Shown one piece after another: positions 1 to 5,208 of a DNA stretch of 5,597 nucleotides. Source of the DNA: a bacterium. GTDB lineage: Bacteria > Bacteroidota > Ignavibacteria > Kapaibacteriales > UBA2268. A model generated the notes under the pieces. That model was not told the origin of the DNA and made no database searches. It worked only from the letters and a program-made list of their open reading frames with translations. Numbering within the stretch: position 1 is the first letter of the stretch; each line of letters starts with the position of its first letter. The DNA is taken from assembly GCA_030426865.1 (NCBI GenBank), contig JAUHXN010000201.1, positions 1 through 5,597 of the forward strand. The letters run 5' to 3'. The translations under genes and the position numbers were made by a program.

Positions 1-711
1 TTCTCTAAATATGAATCAGATTTATCAGAAGACTCTGTAAGAAGATTAGCAGTAAATCCACTTAGGATATTAGATTCTAAAGATCCTAAGGATATTGAAA
101 TAGCCAAAGAAGCTCCTCAGATAATTGACTCTTTAGATAAAGTTAGTCAATCACATTTCGAAAGAGGATTAAATATTCTTGAGAATTTAAATGTGAATTA
201 TAATATTTCATCGAAACTAGTTCGAGGATTAGATTATTATTCCCATACAGTATTCGAATTCCAAAGTGATGCACTTGGTTCACAAGATTCTTTTGGAGGT
301 GGTGGAAGATACGACGGATTGTTTGAACAACTTGGTGGCAAATCTACCCCAGCAGTTGGCTTTGCCTTAGGAGTTGAAAGACTTTTATTGATTATAGATT
401 CTTTAAGTAAAAATGAAAATGTAAACTCAATTGACTTTTATATAGTGACTGGTGAAGAAGAGTATTTGAATAAGGCATTCGAATTATCAAATGATTTAAG
501 AAATCAAGGTTATAAAGTTGTATCTGATATTCAAAGAAAATCATTCAAATCACAAATGAAAGATGCCAATAAGTATAATACAAGAAATGTAATTATTTTA
601 GCAGAACGTGAGATGAGTGAGAATAAATTTCTTTTAAAAAACATGCAAACAGGAGATCAACAGCTATTAGAACTAGATAGAATTAAAAATTTATCAGAAT
701 TTATTCAATGA
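1..711 (+). CDS. hisS: Histidyl-tRNA synthetase, C-terminal part (5' end outside window)
   Basis: This enzyme charges tRNA-His with histidine in the cytoplasm. The reading frame is open from base 1 with no start, so the N-terminal part (class II motifs 1 and 2) lies off the left edge; about 236 residues remain. An ATG-led reading from 193 would begin mid-domain and is not the start. Visible landmarks are the NPLRILDSKDPKD block, the family-specific histidine-binding signature LVRGLDYYSHTVFEF, and class II motif 3 (GGGGRYDGL, then a GG, then PAVGFALGVERLL). After these comes an anticodon-binding domain of roughly 90 residues (IDFYIVTGEEEYL onward), ending in a normal TGA. The motifs are intact, so the gene looks functional. 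It overlaps the downstream kinase gene by 4 nt (ATGA), which suggests co-transcription and coupled translation. The identification is very secure. Confidence 0.97.
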   Translation, partial: FSKYESDLSEDSVRRLAVNPLRILDSKDPKDIEIAKEAPQIIDSLDKVSQSHFERGLNILENLNVNYNISSKLVRGLDYYSHTVFEFQSDALGSQDSFGGGGRYDGLFEQLGGKSTPAVGFALGVERLLLIIDSLSKNENVNSIDFYIVTGEEEYLNKAFELSNDLRNQGYKVVSDIQRKSFKSQMKDANKYNTRNVIILAEREMSENKFLLKNMQTGDQQLLELDRIKNLSEFIQ

Positions 712-1961
712 AGTTCCTTGGGAAAATAGATTTTCACAAGATAGCTATTATGCCAGTAATTCGTTGGCAATTCAAACTTGCACTTATATTTATTGCACTA
801 CTTACCGTTATCGTAATAATATTCCAAACTCAGATAGTAGTACAAGATATAATAGAAAAAGAGACAAACCTTATCAAATCTTATTCAAAGATTCTAGAAA
901 GTCTAGAAGATCCAAACTTCGAGAATATAGAGTTTTCATTATTACTTAATGACCAGATATTACCTAATATTTCATTCCCAATGATATTAACAGATGATAA
1001 AGATGAGCCATTATTCCCTTTCGAAAATAATATAAGAAATATAGATATCGATTCTACTATTTCATTACCTGACCAAAGAGAGCTGTTAAAATCTAAAATA
1101 GTTGAAATGGCACAGACTTATGAACCTATAGTTATAAAAGATCATAATGGGAAGATACTTTCTAAAATATATTATAACAACTCAGACTTAGTAACTGCAT
1201 TACAGTTGTATCCAATTTTAGCTGTGATTGGAGTTATTGTCTTATTAACTATAGGGTATATTATCTTTAGCAGTGTTAGAAGAAACGAAGAATCGAAAGT
1301 TTGGGTTGGTATGTCCAAAGAAGCTGCTCACCAGTTAGGAACACCATTATCTTCACTACTTGCTTGGATGGAAATACTGAGATTAAACATTGATGAACCA
1401 AGAGCTATAAGCGAGACTCTCTCAGAAATGGATAATGATGTTAATAGAATGAAAACTATTGCAAATAGGTTTTCAAAAATTGGTTCAAAACCTGAATTAG
1501 AAAATGAGCATATTTTCTATGTTATTGATGCCGCATGTAATTACGTTGAGAAAAGACTCCCACACTTAGGTAGAAAAGTTGAGATAATAAGAGACTTTCC
1601 TAAAGAAAAAGTAGTTGTTGAAATGAATGTGGATCTTTTTACTTGGGTTATGGAAAATCTTATTAAAAATGCAGCAGAATCTATAGAAGAAGAAAATGGA
1701 CGAATTCGTGTATCAATGAGGGTAACAGGTAAGAAAGTTATTATATTCGTTAAAGACAATGGTAAAGGTATGTCTAATAAAATTAGAAAACAGATATTCG
1801 TACCTGGTTTTACCACAAAAAAACGTGGTTGGGGATTAGGTCTTAGTCTTTCAAAGAGAATAATAGAAGATTATCATAAAGGGAAAATTTGGGTTGACGA
1901 CACATTTCCTGGTAAAGGCACGACTTTCGGAATAGAGATACCTGTAATTACTAGTAATTAG
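708..1961 (+). CDS. Membrane sensor histidine kinase, two transmembrane segments, no HAMP
   Basis: This 417-residue protein is a two-component sensor kinase. Hydrophobic segments at about residues 24-40 and 167-187 bracket a sensor region of about 125 residues, presumably periplasmic, with PAS-like runs (PMILTDDKDEPL, IYYNNSDLVTALQLYP). Only about 20 residues separate the second segment from the phospho-acceptor H208 in AAHQLGTPLSS, too few for a HAMP domain. The ATPase domain is complete: N box with N321 (NLIKNAAESI), G1 box D350-NGKG, F box IFVPGFTTK (363-371) and G2 box GWGLGLSLSKRI (374-385). The block around H208 resembles kinases common in Bacteroidota. The start ATG overlaps the hisS stop and has no evident Shine-Dalgarno; Met15 (ATG at 750) is an alternative start that keeps both membrane segments. 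No response regulator lies nearby, so its partner and signal are unknown. Its 3' end overlaps the opposing lipoprotein gene by 11 nt. Confidence 0.93.
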   Translation: MKFLGKIDFHKIAIMPVIRWQFKLALIFIALLTVIVIIFQTQIVVQDIIEKETNLIKSYSKILESLEDPNFENIEFSLLLNDQILPNISFPMILTDDKDEPLFPFENNIRNIDIDSTISLPDQRELLKSKIVEMAQTYEPIVIKDHNGKILSKIYYNNSDLVTALQLYPILAVIGVIVLLTIGYIIFSSVRRNEESKVWVGMSKEAAHQLGTPLSSLLAWMEILRLNIDEPRAISETLSEMDNDVNRMKTIANRFSKIGSKPELENEHIFYVIDAACNYVEKRLPHLGRKVEIIRDFPKEKVVVEMNVDLFTWVMENLIKNAAESIEEENGRIRVSMRVTGKKVIIFVKDNGKGMSNKIRKQIFVPGFTTKKRGWGLGLSLSKRIIEDYHKGKIWVDDTFPGKGTTFGIEIPVITSN

Positions 1962-2457
1962 ATTCATCCCGCCATTGTTGAATTTTCCATACCTCATCAA
2001 CTTTACTTCTGACTAATTGAATGTTTGCCCTCCCATTTATCCTGGTCACATCATCAGCTCGAAAAGATAGTTGGAGGTTAAAACTTCTTAAAATATTTTT
2101 AGATAAAGAATCACCAATCTCGAATATTATTTCATTCCATATCAAATCGATACTCTCAGTAGAATCAAATAAAGTTCTTGTTGTTCTTAAATCAATATCT
2201 TTTCCCCAAGAATTATCGATTCCCAACTCATAATTCCTATATATAAATGTAAATTCTTCATCAAGTAGGTTGCTATAGACAGAAGTATCAGCAAATATAT
2301 AAGCATATCTCCAGTTTTGAAATACTCCTTCAACTGTCATTTGGTCACCCAAAACTAAATTACCCTCTTCGCCTGTGTATTTACTTGGAGCAAACGGATT
2401 ACATGCAGTAAAGAATAATAATGTTAGTAATAATATTTTGATTTTAAAAAAGACCAT
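1951..2457 (-). CDS. Small lipoprotein B, possible NTF2/SnoaL-like fold
   Basis: This is a hypothetical lipoprotein of 168 residues. The N-terminus has basic residues (K5, K7), a hydrophobic stretch and a lipobox ending FFTAC, so Cys19 is the likely lipidated residue after signal peptidase II cleavage. The mature part begins NPFAPSKYTGEEG, then runs from VEGVFQNWRYAYIFADTSVY to a C-terminal strand region, GRANIQLVRSKVDEVWKIQQW. That pattern (helical start with W and Y, ending in W-x-I-x-x-W-x-D) resembles NTF2/SnoaL-like folds, but this is inference. The same C-terminal pattern occurs in the gene just upstream, so the two look like diverged tandem paralogues. The ATG start lies 34 nt inside the upstream lipoprotein gene, and no other start would keep the signal peptide. 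No good Shine-Dalgarno precedes it, so translation may depend on coupling. The function is not recognised. Confidence 0.85.
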   Translation of the reverse strand: MVFFKIKILLLTLLFFTACNPFAPSKYTGEEGNLVLGDQMTVEGVFQNWRYAYIFADTSVYSNLLDEEFTFIYRNYELGIDNSWGKDIDLRTTRTLFDSTESIDLIWNEIIFEIGDSLSKNILRSFNLQLSFRADDVTRINGRANIQLVRSKVDEVWKIQQWRDESNY

Positions 2458-3011
2458 GAATATAATGTGTTATCCTCAGATTGGAAATCGTACCAACTAG
2501 TTATATACCAAAATCCTGAAGAACTATTCTTCAATACTATTCGTGCACTACCCGAATAATTCCTATCTGATAAATCGTTAAGAAATTCTATATTCAAATA
2601 ATAATTGCCAGTAAAAACGATAGAGTCATTGAAATTTTGATATTCTACATCAGTAAAGTTTACATTGGGATTAGTTTCATCTAATATTGATGAAACCATT
2701 GATGTAAAATACTTCTCTTCACTATTTCTATTCCATTCAGAAAATAATCCTTGAAATTGAGCCATTGTTTGTGGATCTGCAATATAATCGAATTCTGAGA
2801 TTCCGGTAAAACTACTATCAGAGAAACATAACAAATAATTATTTAAATTTCTTTCTTTAATCGAATTTTTTAAGTTTTCAATCACTAAATCGTACGAAGT
2901 AGGGGGGATGTAGCCAGTCCCACCTGTATCGGGTTTTTCTGGAGTTCGAGTGCTGAATAACTCACAAGAGTTGATCAATAATGGAAGCAATATAATAATT
3001 ATATATTTCAT
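2424..3011 (-). CDS. Small lipoprotein A, possible NTF2/SnoaL-like fold
   Basis: This is a hypothetical lipoprotein of 195 residues. It has a short signal peptide (MKYIIIILLPLLINSC) with Cys16 as the probable lipidation site, then a Pro/Gly/Thr-rich tether (EKPDTGGTGYIPPT). The body starts with a helical repeat-like segment, YDLVIENLKNSIKERNLNNY, then LLCFSDSSF. It ends with GSARIVLKNSSSGFWYITSW, a YDF, and a tail WSFLKSKYYY. A layout of 'LxxxLxxRNLxxYxxCFSDSSF ... WxIxxWxD ... WSxLKxxY' is familiar to me from short lipoproteins in Ignavibacteria-like genomes and suggests an NTF2-like ligand-binding fold, but no catalytic residues are evident. The ATG overlaps the recR stop by 4 nt (ATGA), with a purine-rich AGGGAAGAG upstream at a slightly long spacing. 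It is probably cotranscribed with recR, though a functional link to repair is doubtful. The role is unknown. Confidence 0.87.
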   Translation of the reverse strand: MKYIIIILLPLLINSCELFSTRTPEKPDTGGTGYIPPTSYDLVIENLKNSIKERNLNNYLLCFSDSSFTGISEFDYIADPQTMAQFQGLFSEWNRNSEEKYFTSMVSSILDETNPNVNFTDVEYQNFNDSIVFTGNYYLNIEFLNDLSDRNYSGSARIVLKNSSSGFWYITSWYDFQSEDNTLYSWSFLKSKYYY

Positions 3012-3604
3012 CGAATTAAGACTCTTCCCTCCAGAGCTCGGCTAATTGTAGCATTATCTGAGAATTCGATACTTGTTCCTAATGGAAGTCCACTAGCTAA
3101 CTTGGTAACTTTTATATCTAAAGGTTTTATTAAGTTTGCAAGGTACTGAGCTGTTATATCACTTTCAATATTTGGATTTAATGCCAATATTACTTCATCA
3201 ACACCTTGCAGTCTATTAATTAATTCTCTTATCTTCAAATCTTCAGAGTTTATGTTGTTTAATGGATTTATAACTCCATGTAGTACATGGTATAAACCAT
3301 TAAATTCATTTGTATTATCTATATAACTAACATCAGATGGGTCTTCTACTACACATATTTTAGACTTATCTCTTTTTTCAGAATCACAAATCTTGCAAAT
3401 CTGGGATTCTGTAAAGTTATAACATACTTCACAAAGATGAACATTCTCAACAAGTTCTAGTATTGCAGAAGAGAATTTATTAGCGTACTCAGTATTTTGT
3501 TTTAATATATAGTAAGTCAACCTACGTGCAGTTTTCTTACCAATAGTAGGTAGAGAAGAAAGTATATCAACCATTCTCTCTATATTATCAACACCTTTAG
3601 TCAT
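3008..3604 (-). CDS. recR: Recombination mediator protein RecR
   Basis: RecR acts with RecO (and RecF) to load RecA onto SSB-coated single-stranded DNA at gaps. The protein is 198 residues, the usual length. In order it shows a helix-hairpin-helix (LPTIGKKTARRLTYYIL, 18-34), a four-cysteine zinc finger (C58, C61, C70, C73), a TOPRIM domain from about residue 81 with the acidic block VVEDPSD (E87), the characteristic YHVLHGVINPL, and a C-terminal LASGLPLGTSIEFSDNATIS followed by RALEGR. The segment NPNIESDITAQYL replaces the more usual NPTVEGEATA. The acidic position is kept as Asp, so this looks like lineage variation rather than decay. The start ATG shares one base with the ybaB stop (TAATG), with AGGG a few bases upstream, a typical coupled arrangement. 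An imperfect inverted repeat lies within the TOPRIM-coding part. Confidence 0.96.
   Translation of the reverse strand: MTKGVDNIERMVDILSSLPTIGKKTARRLTYYILKQNTEYANKFSSAILELVENVHLCEVCYNFTESQICKICDSEKRDKSKICVVEDPSDVSYIDNTNEFNGLYHVLHGVINPLNNINSEDLKIRELINRLQGVDEVILALNPNIESDITAQYLANLIKPLDIKVTKLASGLPLGTSIEFSDNATISRALEGRVLIR
3261..3301. repeat. Imperfect inverted repeat within recR
   Basis: An inner palindrome, CCATGTA-G-TACATGG (3276-3290), is flanked by outer arms AATGGATTTATA (3261-3272) and TATAAACCATT (3291-3301). The outer arms pair over 11 bases with one bulged A, and three unpaired bases (ACT, 3273-3275) separate inner and outer stems on one side. It lies in the part of recR that encodes GLYHVLHGVINPL, a conserved stretch, so it could be a by-product of coding constraint. 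In mRNA it could fold into a hairpin with a five-base loop. Confidence 0.6.
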
Positions 3605-3930
3605 TATAGCCCTAAATTTAGTCCAGGTATGTTAGGCATTCCATCTTTCAATTTACCCATTTCTTGTTCTACAGTTTTTTCCACCTCTTCTATTGCTTTG
3701 TTCGTAGCAGCAACAACTAAATCTACTAACATAGTCTTGTCTTCTGATTTAAGAATCACATCATCTATATCAATTGATTTAACTCTCGTATCACAAGACA
3801 TAGTTACTTTAACCATACCGCCGCCAGATTCTGCAGTAACTTTGATTTCTTTCAATCGTCTTTTAGTATCTTCCATTTCTGTTTGCATGTTTCTTATTTT
3901 TTCCATCATGCCACCAATATCAAAACTCAT
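3604..3930 (-). CDS. ybaB: YbaB/EbfC family nucleoid-associated protein
   Basis: This is a small DNA-binding, nucleoid-associated protein that forms dimers; it is almost always encoded next to recR. The N-terminal half is a helix rich in charged residues (MMEKIRNMQTEMEDTKRRLKE). Next come the conserved strand block GGGMVKVTMSCDTRVKSIDI, a second helix (LVDLVVAATNKAIEEVEKTV) and a Gly/Pro/Asn-rich tail (MPNIPGLNLGL), all standard for the family. I chose the ATG at 3930 (108 residues). A TTG twelve bases upstream is in frame, but it sits inside the Shine-Dalgarno GGAG, which is 6 nt from this ATG. The gene heads a minus-strand run and overlaps recR by one base. dnaX, the common upstream partner, is absent; a divergent pspA gene stands there instead. 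Confidence 0.95.
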   Translation of the reverse strand: MSFDIGGMMEKIRNMQTEMEDTKRRLKEIKVTAESGGGMVKVTMSCDTRVKSIDIDDVILKSEDKTMLVDLVVAATNKAIEEVEKTVEQEMGKLKDGMPNIPGLNLGL

Positions 3931-3936
3931 GTCTTT

Positions 3937-3942
3937 CTCCAA
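3937..3942 (-). promoter_or_regulatory. Shine-Dalgarno site of ybaB (fixes the start)
   Basis: Read on the minus strand, this is TTGGAG, followed by six bases (AAAGAC) and the ATG at 3930. It is among the clearest Shine-Dalgarno sites in the window. It rules out the in-frame TTG at 3942 as the start, because that codon overlaps the ribosome binding site. Confidence 0.75.
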
Positions 3943-3966
3943 ATAAAAAATTTAAAACTAATTCAA

Positions 3967-3995
3967 TTATTATACGTTTAAGTATGTAAGATAAT
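3967..3995 (+). promoter_or_regulatory. Candidate promoter of pspA-ybjN-like pair
   Basis: Two overlapping possibilities are visible on the plus strand. One is GATAAT at 3990-3995 with a poor -35 (TTATTA, 3967-3972) at 17-base spacing. The other is TACGTTTA at 3973-3980, one base off the Bacteroidota-type -7 consensus TAnnTTTG. Either would leave a leader of about 40-60 nt before the pspA ATG. Both overlap the candidate minus-strand promoter, so the divergent genes may compete or be co-regulated. I see no convincing sigma-54 site (GG-N10-GC), unlike enterobacterial pspA. Confidence 0.3.
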
Positions 3996-4000
3996 ACAAA
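3969..4000 (-). promoter_or_regulatory. Candidate promoter of the ybaB-recR-lipoprotein run
   Basis: On the minus strand there is an exact TATAAT at 3974-3969, about 38 bases upstream of the ybaB ATG. A TTTG/TTGTAT element lies upstream at 4000-3994, giving a spacing of about 19 for a sigma-70-like reading. This would give a 5' leader of about 30 nt. The gap is so AT-rich that chance matches are likely, and promoters in the Bacteroidota/Ignavibacteriota area differ from E. coli, so the call is tentative. Confidence 0.4.
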
Positions 4001-4041
4001 CTAATTAATTTTTTTGACTACTTATTTAATGAGAGAGAAAT

Positions 4042-4716
4042 ATGGGAATATTTAGCAGAATGTCTGATGTTATAAAAGCAAATATAAATGACTTGTTAGA
4101 CAAAGCAGAAGATCCAGAAAAAATGATAAAACAGATGGTTCTAGAAATGGAAGAATCTGTTAACAAAGCGACTTTATCAGTTGCACAATCTATTGCAAAT
4201 GAAAAACAATTACAAAGAAGATTAGAAAAGGAGCAAGCATTAGTTGCTGATTGGCAAGCTAAAGCTGAACAAGCCATTTCTGCTGGAAGAGATGATCTAG
4301 CTAAAGGAGCCCTTGAAAAGAAAATGGTTGCTCAAAAAAATGTAAATGATTTACTTCCTACATTCGATTCAGCTAAAGCTACTGCTGATAGATTAAAATC
4401 TCAGTTGGAGCAATTGAAGAAAAAATTGGATGAAGCGCGTTCTAGACAAAATACTCTTATAGCAAGATCTAATGCTGCTAAAGCTGAAAAACAATTAAAT
4501 CAAGCTATGAGTGGTACAGGATCAGACGCCTTCAGTAAATTCGAAAAAATGGAAAGTAAAGTCGAGCAAATGGAAGCAGAAGCAGAAGCATTTGGTGAGT
4601 TGAATAGTTCTGATAAAACTTTAGAAGAAGAATTTGCTAACCTTTCAAATCCAAGTATTGATGATGAATTAGAAAAATTGAAAGCTCAAATGAATAGTAG
4701 AGGAAATAATGAATAA
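4042..4716 (+). CDS. pspA: PspA/IM30 (Vipp1-like) membrane stress protein
   Basis: This peripheral membrane protein belongs to the PspA/IM30 family, whose members form ESCRT-III-like assemblies that protect or remodel the inner membrane. It has 224 residues, close to the family norm. It opens with the amphipathic helix and signature MGIFSRMSDVIKANINDLLD, then KAEDPEKMIKQMVLEMEES. A long predicted coiled coil follows (about residues 28-190, with runs such as LEKEQALVADWQAKAEQAI and LKSQLEQLKKKLDEARSRQN), then an acidic tail. There is no extended Vipp1-type C-terminal domain, so PspA fits better than Vipp1. A purine-rich GAGAGAG lies just upstream of the ATG. It overlaps the next gene by 8 nt, so the two are almost certainly cotranslated. 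No pspF, pspB or pspC is in the window, so regulation must differ from the enterobacterial operon. Confidence 0.95.
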   Translation: MGIFSRMSDVIKANINDLLDKAEDPEKMIKQMVLEMEESVNKATLSVAQSIANEKQLQRRLEKEQALVADWQAKAEQAISAGRDDLAKGALEKKMVAQKNVNDLLPTFDSAKATADRLKSQLEQLKKKLDEARSRQNTLIARSNAAKAEKQLNQAMSGTGSDAFSKFEKMESKVEQMEAEAEAFGELNSSDKTLEEEFANLSNPSIDDELEKLKAQMNSRGNNE

Positions 4717-5146
4717 GAAACTGATAGAAACCACAACAAAATTAAAGTCATTTTTTGAAAAAAATTTCAATGAAACAACTTACTTTGATGAAGAATCATT
4801 TATAGTTACAAAGGGGTCTACGCAAGTATTAGTAAAAGCAGAGAATATAACAGATGATCATGTTGTAATTGATTTAATTTCTCACGTAGTTAAAGATGCT
4901 AATGTTGATGATAACCTTAAGAATTTTTTACTGAGAGCTAATTCTGAATTGAAATTTGGTGCTTTCGGGTTACTTTTTGATGACACTATCACTTTCCAAC
5001 ATTCTATCCTAGCAAATGATTTTTCAGAAGTTGATTTGAAAAGTTCAATAAATGCTGTCGCTAGTGTTGCTGATTACTATGATGATATTATAGTCGAGAA
5101 AGCAGGGGGTAAAAGAGCCCTTGATGATTTGAATGAGGAAGCTTAA
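4709..5146 (+). CDS. YbjN-like (type III secretion chaperone-like fold) protein
   Basis: This is a small acidic soluble protein of 145 residues with no signal peptide or membrane segment. It starts with a helix (LIETTTKLKSFFEKNF), then alternating strands (ESFIVTKGSTQVLVKAENI, HVVIDLISHVV), the block FLLRANSELKFGAFGLLFDD, TITFQHSILAND, and a C-terminal helix (INAVASVADYYDDIIVEKAG). This order of helix, strands, 'LxxxNxxLxFGAFGLxFD', 'HSIL' and a final 'VAxxADxYDDxIV' helix fits the YbjN/type III secretion chaperone-like superfamily as I know it; I cannot confirm this without a profile search. Proteins of that fold generally bind partner proteins, and overlap with pspA makes PspA the obvious candidate partner (inference). 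AGAGGA at 4699-4704 precedes the ATG by four bases. A terminator follows, making this the last gene of the pair. Confidence 0.85.
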   Translation: MNKKLIETTTKLKSFFEKNFNETTYFDEESFIVTKGSTQVLVKAENITDDHVVIDLISHVVKDANVDDNLKNFLLRANSELKFGAFGLLFDDTITFQHSILANDFSEVDLKSSINAVASVADYYDDIIVEKAGGKRALDDLNEEA

Positions 5147-5176
5147 TTCCAGACATATTTGAATAATATGAATTTG

Positions 5177-5208
5177 AAAGCGATAATAATATTATTATCG
5201 CTTTTTTT
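5177..5208 (+). terminator. Rho-independent terminator after the pspA pair
   Basis: A perfect 14-base inverted repeat (5177-5190 paired with 5191-5204, stem core GCGATAATAAT) runs directly into seven T residues at 5202-5208, about 30 bases after the ybjN-like stop. A loop of about four bases must open at the AT-rich centre, leaving a stem of about 12 pairs. On the minus strand the hairpin is followed by only three T residues, so it would terminate the opposing OmpA-like gene less well. That gene's stop codon (5207-5209) lies in the T-tract. Confidence 0.88.

Noticed and set aside
193..711. A stand-alone gene starting at an internal codon of the hisS frame
   Set aside because: The frame is open to base 1 and the upstream residues (NPLRILDSKDPKD) are typical histidyl-tRNA synthetase, so this is an internal position of a gene cut by the window edge.
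764..949. Small open frame on the plus strand inside the kinase gene
   Set aside because: It lies fully within the kinase coding region in another frame, with no recognisable motifs.
1541..1816. Open frame antisense to the kinase ATPase domain
   Set aside because: It is the complement of conserved kinase motifs, with no ribosome site or family resemblance.
2021..2233. Open frame antisense to lipoprotein B
   Set aside because: It is the shadow of a lipoprotein gene with a good signal peptide; its translation has no recognisable features.
3931..3942. TTG at 3942 as the start of ybaB
   Set aside because: The TTG overlaps the GGAG Shine-Dalgarno site that serves the ATG at 3930; family members begin close to that ATG.
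3629..3946. 105-codon open frame antisense to ybaB
   Set aside because: The opposite strand encodes a textbook YbaB/EbfC protein with a clear ribosome site; the antisense translation is low-complexity Ser/Ile/Thr.
4002..4009. AATTAATT palindrome as an operator
   Set aside because: It is short and pure AT in an AT-rich gap, so a chance match is expected.
4014..4019. TTGACT as a -35 box for pspA
   Set aside because: It is only about 22 bases from the pspA ATG, so transcription would begin inside the coding sequence.
4026..4277. Open frame antisense to the start of pspA
   Set aside because: It is the complement of the PspA N-terminal signature; the Cys/Ser/Phe-rich translation is a typical antisense artefact.
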